Shown here: positions 1 to 8,712 of the stretch, in pieces | Layout of the letters: each line of letters starts with the position of its first letter | How positions within the stretch are numbered: position 1 is the stretch's first letter | NCBI GenBank assembly: GCA_003139615.1 | Contig: PLJH01000057.1 | Span: forward strand, 1-39,579 | Direction of reading: 5' to 3' | Source: Alphaproteobacteria bacterium | Lineage (GTDB): Bacteria; Pseudomonadota; Alphaproteobacteria; Micropepsales; Micropepsaceae | Length of the DNA: 39,579 bases | Notes under the pieces: generated by a model | The model's input: the letters and a program-made list of their open reading frames with translations, nothing else | What the model was told of the DNA's origin: nothing | Database searches by the model: none | Made by a program: the position numbers and the translations under genes

Positions 1-707
1 GCCGCGAAGCGCGGATTGTTGCCCCAATCGAACTTCCCGCCGTCGACGATGACGCCGCCGATCGCCGTGCCGTGGCCGCCGATGAACTTGGTGGCCGAGT
101 GCACGACGATATCCGCGCCCCATTCGAGCGGACGGATCAGGTAGGGCGAGGCCAGCGTGTTGTCGACGATCAAGGGCACGCCCGCTTCTCGTGCGACGCC
201 CGCAATCGCTTCGATATCGGTGACGATGCCGCCGGGATTGGCGATGCTTTCGATGAAGATCGCTTTCGTCTTCGGCGTTACCGCCGCGCGGAACGTGTCC
301 GGCTTCGTCGCGTCGGCGAATTTCACATGCCAATCGAATTTCGCAAACGCCTGGCTGAACTGGTTGATCGAGCCGCCATAGAGCTGGCGCGCGGAAACGA
401 TTTCGTCGCCCGGTTCCATCAGGGTGTGAAGCGCGATGAGCTGGGCAGCATGTCCGGAAGCCACAGCGAGCCCCGCGCGTCCACCTTCGAGTGCCGCGAT
501 GCGCTCTTCGAGCACGGCATTGGTCGGGTTCATGATACGCGAATAGATGTTGCCAAAGACCTGGAGATTGAACAGGGCTGCCGCGTGATCGGCATCCTCG
601 AACACGAACGCCGTCGTCTGATAGATCGGTGTGGCCCGCGCCCCCGTTGCGGGGTCCGGTTGCGCGCCGGCATGCACACTCAGCGTGTTGAAACCATAGT
701 CAGCCAT
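1..707 (-). CDS. metY: O-acetylhomoserine aminocarboxypropyltransferase (sulfhydrylase), C-terminus cut by window edge
   Basis: This is a PLP enzyme of the Cys/Met-metabolism family that makes homocysteine from an acylated homoserine and sulfide. The 235 visible residues begin [14 protein letters not shown], typical of MetY, and carry the R-x-x-NPTN segment near residue 58, the substrate-side tyrosine in QLYGGS, the aspartate of IVDNT and the PLP-binding lysine in [12 protein letters not shown]. The start is ATG at 705-707, with GGAGA about ten bases upstream. The frame runs open to base 1, so roughly the last 190 residues lie outside the window. It is the fourth gene of a tight minus-strand run behind the CoA-binding protein and glutathione transferase genes. 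The family is certain; acetyl- rather than succinyl-homoserine as substrate is inferred from the MetY-like N-terminus. Confidence 0.9.
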   Translation of the reverse strand, partial: MADYGFNTLSVHAGAQPDPATGARATPIYQTTAFVFEDADHAAALFNLQVFGNIYSRIMNPTNAVLEERIAALEGGRAGLAVASGHAAQLIALHTLMEPGDEIVSARQLYGGSINQFSQAFAKFDWHVKFADATKPDTFRAAVTPKTKAIFIESIANPGGIVTDIEAIAGVAREAGVPLIVDNTLASPYLIRPLEWGADIVVHSATKFIGGHGTAIGGVIVDGGKFDWGNNPRFA

Positions 708-722
708 TGTTCGTCTCCAAGA

Positions 723-1367
723 TTAGAAAGTACGACGGCCCTTGAGATCCTCGAACGAAACCATGACATGCGTACGATAAGGCTCGCGTTCCTGAAGCCT
801 CGCATACCACGCTTCGACATTCGGCAGGGAAGGCCGGTCGATTTCGAGTTCGAAATAGCGATAAAGCTGCGTCCCCGCTGGAATATCGCCCATCGTCAAC
901 ACATCGCCTGCGATGAAAGCATGCTCGCTGAGGTGGCGGTCCAGCAACTGAAACAGGATCGCGCTACGGGCGATGCCCTGGCGGATCAGGTTCCAGTTCC
1001 GTTGCTCCTCCGGCGTGCGATAGAGATTCCAGAACAACCCGATAAATGCCGGCTGCAGATCGGCAAGCACCCAATCCGTCCACAAATCGGAGCGTGCGCG
1101 GGCGCCGGCGTCCTCGGGCCACAGCGCGCCTGCACCGTATTTCGCGGCGAGATAACGCACGATCGCATGCGATTCCCACACGACGATTCCATCATCATCG
1201 ATCACGGGCACGCGACGATTGGGGTTCATCGTGCCGAACTCGTCGGTATCGAGGCCGCCGAACGATCCGCCCGCATCGATGTGTTCGTGCGCGAGTCCGA
1301 GCTCGCCGACCGCCCACATGACCTTCTGCACATTGATGGAATTGCGGCGTCCCCAGACCTTGAGCAT
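723..1367 (-). CDS. Glutathione S-transferase family protein
   Basis: A 214-residue cytosolic protein with the two-domain glutathione transferase layout: a thioredoxin-fold N-terminal domain (about 1-80) and an all-helical C-terminal domain (about 90-205). The N-terminal domain starts MLKVWGRRNSINVQKV, where Ser10 is the likely residue that activates the glutathione thiol. It contains the cis-proline segment RRVPVIDDDG and the glutathione-binding WESHAIVRYLA motif. It probably conjugates glutathione to an electrophile or reduces one; the substrate cannot be read from sequence. It begins 2 bases after the CoA-binding gene and ends 15 bases before metY, so the genes are probably co-transcribed. 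Confidence 0.88.
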   Translation of the reverse strand: MLKVWGRRNSINVQKVMWAVGELGLAHEHIDAGGSFGGLDTDEFGTMNPNRRVPVIDDDGIVVWESHAIVRYLAAKYGAGALWPEDAGARARSDLWTDWVLADLQPAFIGLFWNLYRTPEEQRNWNLIRQGIARSAILFQLLDRHLSEHAFIAGDVLTMGDIPAGTQLYRYFELEIDRPSLPNVEAWYARLQEREPYRTHVMVSFEDLKGRRTF

Positions 1368-1369
1368 GG

Positions 1370-1885
1370 TCAGACGCGCTTCAGGTTTCCGCCCTTGGAA
1401 AACAGGAGCGGTTTGCGGTTGTCGATGACGCGGCGGTTGATGCCCATCCAGCCGATTTCGCCAGAAAGCCGGCCATATTCGATCTTGGGGCAGCGATCCA
1501 TGATGACGGTGAGACCCGCTTCGCGCGCCATGGTGGCCGCTTCTTCGTTGACGATGCCAAGCTGCATCCAGATCGTCTTGATGCCGAGCCGGTCTTTCTC
1601 CGCCAGCGCTTCGCGTACGATGCCGGGCGCCGCATCCGACGCGCGGAAGATATCGACCATGTCGACCGGGGCGGGCACATCCTTCAGCGAACCGTAAACG
1701 GTCTGACCCTGAATCTGTTTGCCGGCCATTCCCGGATTGATGGGGTGGATCACATATCCCTTCGCGAGCAGATACATCATCGCGAAATAGGACGGGCGCA
1801 TGTCGTTGCCGCTGGCCCCCACCATTGCGATGGTTTTGGTCGAGCGCAGGATGCTTTTGATCAGATCGTCGGAATATTGGGGCAT
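1370..1885 (-). CDS. CoA-binding domain protein (YccU-like)
   Basis: A 171-residue single-domain protein with the Rossmann-like CoA-binding fold. The N-terminal half has the nucleotide-binding stretch TIAMVGASGNDMRPS, then VIHPINPG and the VDMVDIFR segment. The C-terminal half has the IKTIWMQLGIVNEEAA segment and MDRCPKIEY, all standard for this family. The family binds CoA or acyl-CoA, but its cellular job is not established. It sits 12 bases after the enoyl-CoA hydratase-like gene and 2 bases before the glutathione transferase gene, in a run that ends with metY. A role tied to acyl-CoA or sulfur metabolism is an inference from this context only. Confidence 0.85.
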   Translation of the reverse strand: MPQYSDDLIKSILRSTKTIAMVGASGNDMRPSYFAMMYLLAKGYVIHPINPGMAGKQIQGQTVYGSLKDVPAPVDMVDIFRASDAAPGIVREALAEKDRLGIKTIWMQLGIVNEEAATMAREAGLTVIMDRCPKIEYGRLSGEIGWMGINRRVIDNRKPLLFSKGGNLKRV

Positions 1886-1897
1886 GGGATCAGGATA

Positions 1898-2692
1898 TCA
1901 GTCCGGCCATTTTGGTTCGCGTTTTTCGACGAATGCGCCGATGCCCTCTTCGGCTTCGGCCGCGAGCATGTTCGTCGTCATCACTTGGCTCGCATAGTCG
2001 TAAGCTTCGGACAAGCCCATTTCGAGTTGGCGATAAAACGCTTCCTTGCCGATCTTGACGGTTTTGGACGGCTTCGAGGCGATCAGTTCGGCAAGCTTTG
2101 TCGTGGCTGCGGAAAGTTCGATCGGCGCCACGACCCGATTGATCAGGCCAATGCGCTGTGCGTCCTCGGCCGAAACCATCTCGCCGGTGAGCAGCATCTC
2201 CATCGCGGCCTTGCGCGAAACATTGCGCGACAGCGCCACCATTGGTGTCGAGCAGAAGAGACCGATGTTCACGCCCGGCGTCGCGAAACGCGCGGCCGTC
2301 GAGGCGACCGCGAGGTCGCAACTCGCCACCAGTTGGCAGCCGGCCGCCGTGGCGATGCCCTGCACCTGGGCGATGACGGGCCGCGGATGGCGCAGAATCG
2401 TCTGCATGAGCTTTGAGCATTGCGCGAAGAGAGCGGCGAAGGCGGCGTTGCCGCCATCGGCATCCTTGCGGCGCGCGGTCATTTCCTTGAGGTCGTGCCC
2501 CGAGGAGAACGCAGGGCCGTCAGCGCTAAGCACAATAACCCGCAGGGCGTTGTCCTGCGCCGCCTCGTCAAGCGCGTCCTGCAGCGCTGCCATCAGCCCC
2601 TCGCTCAACGCGTTGCGTGCGCCGGGGCGATTGAGCATGAGCCGGAGGATCGCGCCGGTGCGCTCGGAGAGTACGAGGGGTTCAGCAGGCAT
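1898..2692 (-). CDS. Enoyl-CoA hydratase/isomerase family protein, ECHDC3-like
   Basis: A 264-residue crotonase-fold protein. Typical features are NRPGARNALS near residue 21, the CoA/oxyanion segment SSGHDLKEM (about 63-71), and the second oxyanion region GIATAAGCQLVASCDLA (about 112-128). The segment FATPGVNIGLFCSTP resembles the eukaryotic ECHDC3 group more than canonical hydratases. By alignment to rat crotonase the two catalytic glutamates correspond to Gln120 and Gly140 here, spaced by the same 20 residues, so ordinary hydratase chemistry is unlikely. It is the first gene of the minus-strand run toward metY. Its substrate and reaction are unknown. Confidence 0.85.
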   Translation of the reverse strand: MPAEPLVLSERTGAILRLMLNRPGARNALSEGLMAALQDALDEAAQDNALRVIVLSADGPAFSSGHDLKEMTARRKDADGGNAAFAALFAQCSKLMQTILRHPRPVIAQVQGIATAAGCQLVASCDLAVASTAARFATPGVNIGLFCSTPMVALSRNVSRKAAMEMLLTGEMVSAEDAQRIGLINRVVAPIELSAATTKLAELIASKPSKTVKIGKEAFYRQLEMGLSEAYDYASQVMTTNMLAAEAEEGIGAFVEKREPKWPD

Positions 2693-2753
2693 CGGACGAG
2701 TTTATCCTGTTGTTCGGCGATTGGCATCCCGTCCGATGTACGCTGGAATTTCG

Positions 2754-3164
2754 CTAAGTGAACACCGCGGCGACGCCCCCTGCCGTTGGGTCGGTGCCGT
2801 AGCGGTTCGGGCCGTTGGTACCCTTCGAGCAGAACCAGACGAGTAGAAGGATGGCCCCGACAATCGGGACAAAAGCGATGAAGTACCACCAACCCGAATG
2901 GTCGGTATCGTGCAGTCGTCGGACTGCTACCGCGAGGCTCGGAAGGAGTGTTGCAACGATATACGCAAGGGGTAGCAGCCCGAAGACAGGGTTGGGCGGC
3001 GCGTGGCCCCCTGTGGCGCCTTGAAACACACCCATGAAAAACCCGAGAACGAATCCGACGATAAAACTAAAGAGCACAAAGAACCAATATTCCGAGCGGC
3101 GCGCTCGTCCCTGAAAGGTCGCATATTTCCTGAAACAGGTTGCGACTGCTGTCCCGAAGCCCAT
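2754..3164 (-). CDS. DUF805 family inner-membrane protein
   Basis: A 136-residue membrane protein of the DUF805 family. It opens with a short soluble segment holding the family motif FQGRARRSEYWFF. It then has about four hydrophobic segments: FVLFSFIVGFVLGFF; a segment around LLPLAYIVATLLPSLAVAVRR; a segment after RRLHDTDHSGWWYF; and VGAILLLVWFC. The RRLHDTD-SGWW motif is diagnostic. The tail KGTNGPNRYGTDP is also typical. The function of the family is unknown. It lies upstream of the enoyl-CoA hydratase-like gene on the same strand with a 61-base gap and may be a separate unit. Confidence 0.85.
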   Translation of the reverse strand: MGFGTAVATCFRKYATFQGRARRSEYWFFVLFSFIVGFVLGFFMGVFQGATGGHAPPNPVFGLLPLAYIVATLLPSLAVAVRRLHDTDHSGWWYFIAFVPIVGAILLLVWFCSKGTNGPNRYGTDPTAGGVAAVFT

Positions 3165-3368
3165 GAATGCCTCCGTTTTCGAATGTTTCCGAAAGAAAGG
3201 GCATACGGGAACAAGCGCATTCCGCTTGGGTCTTTGCCCTTGTCAACGACTCATTACACCCCGTGGCTCAAGGCTAGTGCTGTGGCTTCAAATCGTCCAT
3301 TGGACCCCTAGAGTATGTGGTATTTTAATACCGCCAACGAAATTATCAGCAAAACAGGGCCTTTCCGC

Positions 3369-3397
3369 TTGACACAAGCACCCCATCCCCGTAAACG
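3369..3397 (+). promoter_or_regulatory. Probable sigma-70-type promoter of rplM-rpsI
   Basis: A perfect TTGACA hexamer at 3369-3374 is followed after 17 bases by TAAACG (3392-3397), a weak -10 element. It lies about 60 bases before the rplM start. A GGAG at 3420-3423 is the ribosome-binding site. Upstream, the 268-base gap also holds a 14-base palindrome at 3319-3332 (GGTATT-TT-AATACC) of unknown meaning. Confidence 0.4.
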
Positions 3398-3432
3398 CCG
3401 CGCCTGATCGAAATTCTCCCGGAGCTTGGGAT

Positions 3433-3912
3433 ATGAAAACCTACTCGGCCAAAGCGTCCGAGATCGACAAGAAGTGGGTCATTATCGACGCCGAAGGGCT
3501 CGTGGTCGGCCGGCTTGCTTCGCTGATCGCGATGCGCCTCAGGGGCAAGCATAAGCCCGATTATACACCCCATATGGATGGCGGCGACTTCGTAATCGTC
3601 GTGAACGCGGCTAAGGTGCTGCTCACGGGCGATAAGCTGAAGAAGAAAATCTACTACCACCACACGGGCTACATCGGCGGCGTCAAGGAACGCACGGCCG
3701 GCGCGATCCTGGCAGGCAAGTTCCCGGAGCGGATCGTGGAGAAGGCCGTGCAGCGCATGCTGCCGCGCGGGCCGCTGGGCCGCAAGCAGCTGTCGCATTT
3801 GCGGGTCTATGCCGGAGCGGAACATCCGCATGAGGCACAGCAACCGGCGAAGTTCGACGTCGCCGCACTGAACCCCAAGAACACGAATTATCGCATGACG
3901 AAGGCGGCCTGA
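3433..3912 (+). CDS. rplM: 50S ribosomal protein L13
   Basis: A 159-residue ribosomal protein of the large subunit, near the usual bacterial length. Recognised by [20 protein letters not shown] at the start, the [19 protein letters not shown] segment, the [11 protein letters not shown] strand, [10 protein letters not shown], the [12 protein letters not shown] motif and the [16 protein letters not shown] tail. It binds 23S rRNA early in assembly. The rpsI gene begins 2 bases after its stop, the widespread rplM-rpsI operon. The ATG start is fixed by homology and by GGAG upstream. Confidence 0.98.
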   Translation: MKTYSAKASEIDKKWVIIDAEGLVVGRLASLIAMRLRGKHKPDYTPHMDGGDFVIVVNAAKVLLTGDKLKKKIYYHHTGYIGGVKERTAGAILAGKFPERIVEKAVQRMLPRGPLGRKQLSHLRVYAGAEHPHEAQQPAKFDVAALNPKNTNYRMTKAA

Positions 3913-3914
3913 TC

Positions 3915-4409
3915 ATGGCGGAAGAAGTCAAAAGCTTCGGCGAGCTGAAAACGACGCTTATCAAGGCGAAGGTGCCGGAGAAGAACGAGCCCGGCGAGCA
4001 GCCGAAATCCAATCGCGACTCCAAGGGCCGCGCCTATGCGACCGGCAAACGGAAGAACGCCATTGCGCGCGTGTGGATCAAGCCGGGCCGTGGCCGCATC
4101 ACGGTCAACGGCAAGGAAGAGAAAATCTATTTCGCGCGGCCGGTGTTGCGCATGATCCTGCGCCAGCCTCTTATCGCGGCCAACCGCGATGGCCAGTTCG
4201 ACGTGATCTGCACAGTCGTAGGCGGCGGATTGTCCGGACAGGCAGGCGCCGTGCGCCACGGCATCTCGAAGGCGCTGATCTCTTATGAGCCTGCTCTCAG
4301 GCCAACGCTGAAGACCGGCGGCTTCCTCACCCGCGACAGCCGTGTCGTCGAGCGCAAGAAGTACGGTCGCCCGAAAGCGCGCCGGAGCTTCCAGTTCTCG
4401 AAGCGCTGA
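3915..4409 (+). CDS. rpsI: 30S ribosomal protein S9
   Basis: A 164-residue small-subunit protein. The conserved S9 domain begins around residue 37 with [18 protein letters not shown] and includes the GRITVNGK segment, [19 protein letters not shown] and the basic tail [17 protein letters not shown], whose last arginine reaches the ribosomal P site. The first 35 residues are a charged extension of the kind seen in alphaproteobacterial S9. It is co-transcribed with rplM and followed by a strong terminator. Confidence 0.98.
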   Translation: MAEEVKSFGELKTTLIKAKVPEKNEPGEQPKSNRDSKGRAYATGKRKNAIARVWIKPGRGRITVNGKEEKIYFARPVLRMILRQPLIAANRDGQFDVICTVVGGGLSGQAGAVRHGISKALISYEPALRPTLKTGGFLTRDSRVVERKKYGRPKARRSFQFSKR

Positions 4410-4431
4410 TACGAATTTCAATCGCTTTTCG

Positions 4432-4464
4432 AAACGGCGGCCCGGGAAACCTGGCCGCCGTTTT
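4432..4464 (+). terminator. Rho-independent terminator of rplM-rpsI
   Basis: A perfect 11-base inverted repeat, AAACGGCGGCC (4432-4442) and GGCCGCCGTTT (4453-4463), encloses a 10-base loop. It ends in TTTT and sits 22 bases after the rpsI stop. Confidence 0.85.
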
Positions 4465-4752
4465 CGTTTGGAGGCCGGTCGACCTCTATCGGCTGCCGCC
4501 CGGCGTCATCCTTTGTCTGATCGCCGGGGCCATGAACGCGTGGGTCCTGCTGGTCGAGATCGTTCGGTAGCACCGGACGCGAGCGCGATTAACCCTCTTA
4601 GGTTAAAGTATCGTTTGAAATCAGACGGTTGTCGCCAAACGAGCACGATGGACGGGCGTTTAAAAGATCATGACATGGCTTCCACCCCAGTCATTAATGG
4701 TCTATAAACTTTGCGATCCAGCGTTGGCTGGGGAACAAATCAGGGGAACCAC
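4465..4752. other. Non-coding gap upstream of the S53 peptidase gene
   Basis: No credible gene is seen between the rpsI terminator and the peptidase start; open frames here match no family I recognise. The gap holds a perfect 6-base inverted repeat, TTAACC-N6-GGTTAA, at 4589-4606. It also holds a TATAAA at 4703-4708 that could be a -10 element, though no good -35 lies 17 bases upstream. Local base composition is less GC-rich than the flanks. A regulated promoter for the secreted peptidase is plausible but not shown. Confidence 0.4.
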
Positions 4753-6735
4753 ATGCAGAATAAGTTGAGGACAGCGCTGTACGGCGCTGCGATGGTTGGT
4801 TGCTTGATGGCGGCCACAACATCGGCAAATGCCGAACGGATCGGCAATTTGACGATGGTCGGCGCGGCGCAGTCCGGCGTCCAGGTGCACTTCGATGTCA
4901 TGTTGCCGCTGCGCAATGTGAATGCGCTTGAGGCTTTGGTGAACGCGCAGAGCGATCCGACCTCTTCGCAATATCACAAGTGGCTGACACCGGCTCAGTT
5001 CGGCGCGCAGTTTGGCCCCAGCAAGGCTGCCCTTGCCAACGTCGCCTCCTACCTCACCTCGCGCGGTTTCACCGTTAAAATTGACACGCGCAGCGTCCGG
5101 GTGACGGGAACGACAGACCAGGTTTCGAAGAATTTCGGCGTGCACCTGATGACGGCCAAAGCGGACGCCGGCACGACGCATATCGTCACCAACGACTCGT
5201 TCACGTTCCCTTCGCAACTTTCCAGCGTCGGCGCGCAGATCTTCAGCTTCTCGCCGCATGTCGCAAAGGTATTCTCGACAAAGATCAATGTCGGAAAGCC
5301 GCTTTCCGGCAAGACGCGTAACGCCGACAACGCCGGGAAAACCGCGCAGGGCTACGCCTCCAACACGGCCCCGTCGTCGCCGCTCAATCGTTACAGCGCC
5401 ACAGGCGGATACTTCTTCGACGATATGAAACAGGCCTATACCTATCCGGCCAACAATGCGACCTGGAGGGTCCACGGTACTCCGACGCCGATGAACGGCA
5501 CCGGCGCCACCATCGCCGCGCTGATGTCTAGCGATGTGCTCGACACCGACATCCAGAACATGTTCGATTTTGAAAACTGGTCGACGGTCACCGGCACTGC
5601 TGACCCGACCCTCGCGGGCCGGTTCTACGTGAATGGCGGCGCAGGGTTCGGCGGTGGCGCTTCGGCAGAGGCGTCTCTCGACACCCAGATGGAAATCGGC
5701 GGCGCGCCGGGCGCCAACGTCGTGCTGGTCGACATTCCCGACCTGTCGGACGGCAACATCAATGCCGGCTATATCGACGTCGACGAATACAATTTCACCG
5801 ATGTCGTCAGCATGTCATTCGGTGAATGCGAATTGTTCTATACGAAGAGGTACAACTTCGGCACTGATTACACCGGTGTGCTCAAGGCCCAGCACGAACT
5901 GTTCCTGCAGGGCAACTCCGAGGGCATTACGTTCCTTGCAAGCTCCGGCGATTCCGCCGGCAAGATTTGCCCCAACCTGGACACTTTCACTGGCGGCGGT
6001 CCTGCGAAATACGTAGCCGGCGTTTCGACTCCTGCGAACGATCCGAACGTCACCGCAGTCGGCGGAACAAATCTGGTTACGAATTATGTTGAGGGTTCGC
6101 TAACTTCTTCCTACGCCGGCGAAAATGCTTGGGCCGATCAGTGGCCGGGCGATTACGGTCTTTCGAATGGCTGGTGGGGTGCGGGCGGCGGTTACAGCGA
6201 AATATTCAATGCGCCCAGCTGGCAGTCCCTCGTGACCACCGGATCCACCGGCGGACGTGCGGTGCCGGACGTCGGCATGCAGGTCGGCGGTTGTCCCTTC
6301 GGCGCCACGGACTATCATCCCACGCCCAACGTCTGCAACGGCAACAACCGTGCCGATGACGGCGCCGGCAACAACCAGCGTAGTTTCGTGTGGGTATCCA
6401 TCGGCGCAACGTCCGATAATCCCGCTGACTTTTACGGGTTGATCGGGACCAGCGTCTCTTCGCCGGAGTTCGCTTCGGTGGTGGGGATTATGGTCGGGAA
6501 ATTCGGGCGCCAGGGCAATCTCAACCCGATGCTCTATCATATGGCCAAAGCACAGGCTAATGGCGGCGCGACGGCGTTCCACACGAACATCCCCGGCTTT
6601 AACGGGCTCGTGCAGACCGACCTGAACAGCACCTATAGCCTGTCGGTTGGCGTGGGTACGCCGGTCGTCACAACATTGATCGGCAAGCCGACGGCGACAC
6701 CTGCCGGCACGCCGCAGACGATGTCGAATCCGTAA
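4753..6735 (+). CDS. Secreted S53 family (sedolisin/kumamolisin-type) serine peptidase
   Basis: A 660-residue exported pro-peptidase. The start chosen is ATG 4753, with AGGGGAA just upstream, because it opens a clean signal peptide (residues 1-27, ending SANA). Residues about 40-175 are the pro-kumamolisin activation domain, with HKWLTPAQFGAQFGP and a run ending in VSKNFGVHL. The catalytic domain follows from about 215. Glu306 and Asp310 of SAEASLDTQMEIGGAPGA, oxyanion Asp400 of ASSGDSAG and nucleophile Ser567 of IGTSVSSPEFAS form the S53 set. Such enzymes usually work at acid pH after self-removal of the pro-domain. The C-terminal calcium-site region is less canonical (NIPGFNG, VGVGTP) and is followed by a Thr/Pro-rich tail. 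A terminator follows directly. Confidence 0.93.
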   Translation: MQNKLRTALYGAAMVGCLMAATTSANAERIGNLTMVGAAQSGVQVHFDVMLPLRNVNALEALVNAQSDPTSSQYHKWLTPAQFGAQFGPSKAALANVASYLTSRGFTVKIDTRSVRVTGTTDQVSKNFGVHLMTAKADAGTTHIVTNDSFTFPSQLSSVGAQIFSFSPHVAKVFSTKINVGKPLSGKTRNADNAGKTAQGYASNTAPSSPLNRYSATGGYFFDDMKQAYTYPANNATWRVHGTPTPMNGTGATIAALMSSDVLDTDIQNMFDFENWSTVTGTADPTLAGRFYVNGGAGFGGGASAEASLDTQMEIGGAPGANVVLVDIPDLSDGNINAGYIDVDEYNFTDVVSMSFGECELFYTKRYNFGTDYTGVLKAQHELFLQGNSEGITFLASSGDSAGKICPNLDTFTGGGPAKYVAGVSTPANDPNVTAVGGTNLVTNYVEGSLTSSYAGENAWADQWPGDYGLSNGWWGAGGGYSEIFNAPSWQSLVTTGSTGGRAVPDVGMQVGGCPFGATDYHPTPNVCNGNNRADDGAGNNQRSFVWVSIGATSDNPADFYGLIGTSVSSPEFASVVGIMVGKFGRQGNLNPMLYHMAKAQANGGATAFHTNIPGFNGLVQTDLNSTYSLSVGVGTPVVTTLIGKPTATPAGTPQTMSNP

Positions 6736-6756
6736 TCGACTGCGAGTTACAAATAG

Positions 6757-6791
6757 AACGCCGGGCAGGTCATTCCTGCCCGGCGTTTTTT
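6757..6791. terminator. Bidirectional terminator between the S53 peptidase and the oxygenase fusion gene
   Basis: A perfect 13-base inverted repeat, AACGCCGGGCAGG (6757-6769) and CCTGCCCGGCGTT (6775-6787), has a 5-base loop and is followed by a T run. It separates two convergent genes and could serve both. Confidence 0.88.
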
Positions 6792-6798
6792 GTGCGCG

Positions 6799-7947
6799 CT
6801 ATTCGGCCGGCCGTTCCAGGAATTTCAAATTTGCTTCGCGGATGGCTGCGGCCGTATCGTCATAGAGAAACGGGAGGAACGCGTATCGCGTCCCCTTCGT
6901 CATGGGCGTGGCCTCGTGCAACAACGAGCATGAAAACACGACGGCGCCGCCCGTTGGCGCGCGATAGGTCCGCCGGTCGAATTCCGGAAAGCGCAGATCG
7001 CCGCCTTCGTAATCTTCCGCATTCAAGTTGATCGTGACCGCGAAGCGGCGGTGCATCGTGCCCTTCGTGGTGTTGTCGCGATGGGGGCGGAAATAGCCGC
7101 CTTCCTGCGCATCGTAGCGCGCCACGATATAGCGCTCGATGCGCGTGGCCGGGAACTGGAACGTCTTTCGAACCTCCGGCAACAACCTGCGGCTGAGGCG
7201 CGCATCGATCTGCCGCCGCAGGCTCTCGTCTTCAAGGGGTGCATCCCGGCGTTTTTTGAAGCTGTGATCGAGCTTGAAAACTGTCCGGCCCGTCGCGGGG
7301 TCCGTTGCCATGAAACCGCTATCGGTGCTCTCGCCGGTTTCGTATTTCTCGATGAGAAGCCTGCAGAATTCCGGCTCGAACACGCGCGGCACGATCAGCA
7401 CCGGTGCGGGAATGCCTGCAGGACCGGATGGCGGATGCGGCGGCAGGGCGGATACGGCTTCCGCGACCGTGCGTGCATGCGTCTTCGTATCCGACAATGG
7501 CAGGGCCGCCAAGACGCGCAGATTGGCGTCGAGTACATAGGTGATGCAGCGCATCAGCCTGTGACCGTTTTCCTCGCCGGTCAGGCCGTAAAGCGCGGGA
7601 ACCTTGGCTTCCGGGTCCCAGAAAATATGAAATCCCGGCAGCCGTTCCGTAATGCGCTGCCGGATCTCGTCATTTGCATCGCAACTGACGGCAAAAAAGC
7701 TCGCAAATCCGTCGTCGAACAGCCGGTCCTGCGCGCGCAGTTCGTCCAGCATCTCGCGGACCCCGTCGCGCTCGGCCGATCCGAAGAAACACAGAACGAC
7801 ATAGCGGCCGGCCGCCTGACTCAAATGAAAATCGAGCCGGGTGGGCGAACGCGCATCGAACCAAGGCGCCGGATCGCCGATCGTCAGCACTTCGGATGGC
7901 CTACGCTTATTCGCATCAACAAAGAGCGCGAACGGCCGGCTGGACAA
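6799..7947 (-). CDS. Peroxiredoxin-like domain fused to a 2-oxoglutarate/Fe(II) oxygenase (prolyl 4-hydroxylase type)
   Basis: A 382-residue two-domain protein. Residues about 20-165 have a thioredoxin/AhpC-TSA shape (LTIGDPAPWF, YVVLCFFGSAERDG, FFAVSCDANDEI, FWDPEAKVPALYGL), but where peroxiredoxins have their peroxidatic cysteine the sequence is SAERDG. Residues about 182-365 form a prolyl 4-hydroxylase-type double-stranded beta helix. Iron ligands are His289 and Asp291 (FRPHRDNT) and His344 (SLLHEATPM), with Arg354 placed to bind 2-oxoglutarate. The oxygenase half looks active; the redox half looks catalytically dead or repurposed. The frame opens with TTG at 7945-7947 and only a weak ribosome-binding site; GTG at 7888-7890 is an alternative start. 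It is divergent from nothing and converges with the S53 peptidase. Confidence 0.85.
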   Translation of the reverse strand: MSSRPFALFVDANKRRPSEVLTIGDPAPWFDARSPTRLDFHLSQAAGRYVVLCFFGSAERDGVREMLDELRAQDRLFDDGFASFFAVSCDANDEIRQRITERLPGFHIFWDPEAKVPALYGLTGEENGHRLMRCITYVLDANLRVLAALPLSDTKTHARTVAEAVSALPPHPPSGPAGIPAPVLIVPRVFEPEFCRLLIEKYETGESTDSGFMATDPATGRTVFKLDHSFKKRRDAPLEDESLRRQIDARLSRRLLPEVRKTFQFPATRIERYIVARYDAQEGGYFRPHRDNTTKGTMHRRFAVTINLNAEDYEGGDLRFPEFDRRTYRAPTGGAVVFSCSLLHEATPMTKGTRYAFLPFLYDDTAAAIREANLKFLERPAE

Positions 7948-7986
7948 GATTGCCCAAATGCCTGGTTTTCGGGTGCCGGCCTTGTC

Positions 7987-8712
7987 TTACTGCATAACCC
8001 CAATGGTTCCCATCCCAATCACGGCAGCTGTGATTGCGCCGATCACGATGTACACCACAATCATGCAAAGGAAAGTCACGACCGTATAGACGACGGCCTT
8101 GTCTTTTGGACAGCGCATCAGAACGGGCAGGCCAAGATAGAGAAGATAAATTCCGTACAGGCCCGCCAGACCAACAATAAGCGCAAGCGACGGCAGGATC
8201 AGTAATATGCCTGCGACCCATCCGGGAGTGGCGCTGTAAGCCGCGACCTTCAATGCCTTTAGCGAGTCTTTCTGACCGCCGAACGTCGGAGCAAGAGCGT
8301 CCACGATCAACGCAACGATGAAAATGCCGACAAACGCGAGTGCATAGCCGACGACAGCCCCCACCAAGCCGGAAACGATCGGTGTGCGATAAACCGCAAG
8401 GAAACCGTAGCTGTGCCCGACGAGAGAATTGCCGATGAAGCCGGCAATCGCGCCGATGGCTGCGAGCGGAGCGACATACTGCATATAAATCGCCCGGGGC
8501 GAGGAGGCCTCCGCGTCTATCACGGGCCATTCCGTCGCCGGCGTAAGAAGGATATTTTTCACTCGCGCAATAAGTCCCGGAGTGATGATGTCCTTTGCGA
8601 ATTCGGGAACGTGAGGGCCGCTCGTCCCGGCTCCCGCCGACATCGCAGCACCGCAACTTGAACAGACCGTGGCACCGGCCGCGTTGGGCGCACCGCATTT
8701 CGGGCAATTCAT
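7987..8712 (-). CDS. Zinc-ribbon plus Yip1-domain membrane protein
   Basis: A 241-residue protein with an N-terminal zinc ribbon, MNCPKCGAPN...VCSSCGAAMS (Cys3, Cys6, Cys17, Cys20), then a linker and a Yip1-type domain. The domain includes VKNILLTPATEWPVIDAE, usual at the entry to bacterial Yip1 domains. It has about five hydrophobic helices between residues 75 and 240, the last ending in a short MQ tail. The role of bacterial Yip1 proteins is unknown; the ribbon is cytosolic if the first helix enters from inside. It lies 39 bases upstream of the oxygenase fusion on the same strand and is divergent from argC. Confidence 0.85.
   Translation of the reverse strand: MNCPKCGAPNAAGATVCSSCGAAMSAGAGTSGPHVPEFAKDIITPGLIARVKNILLTPATEWPVIDAEASSPRAIYMQYVAPLAAIGAIAGFIGNSLVGHSYGFLAVYRTPIVSGLVGAVVGYALAFVGIFIVALIVDALAPTFGGQKDSLKALKVAAYSATPGWVAGILLILPSLALIVGLAGLYGIYLLYLGLPVLMRCPKDKAVVYTVVTFLCMIVVYIVIGAITAAVIGMGTIGVMQ

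Noticed and set aside
72..1697. 541-codon open frame on the plus strand
   Set aside because: It lies antisense to metY, the glutathione transferase and the CoA-binding gene, all with clear family motifs; it has no recognisable domain and reflects GC-rich codon bias.
7051..8205. 384-codon open frame on the plus strand
   Set aside because: Antisense to the oxygenase fusion and Yip1 gene, both with clear motifs.
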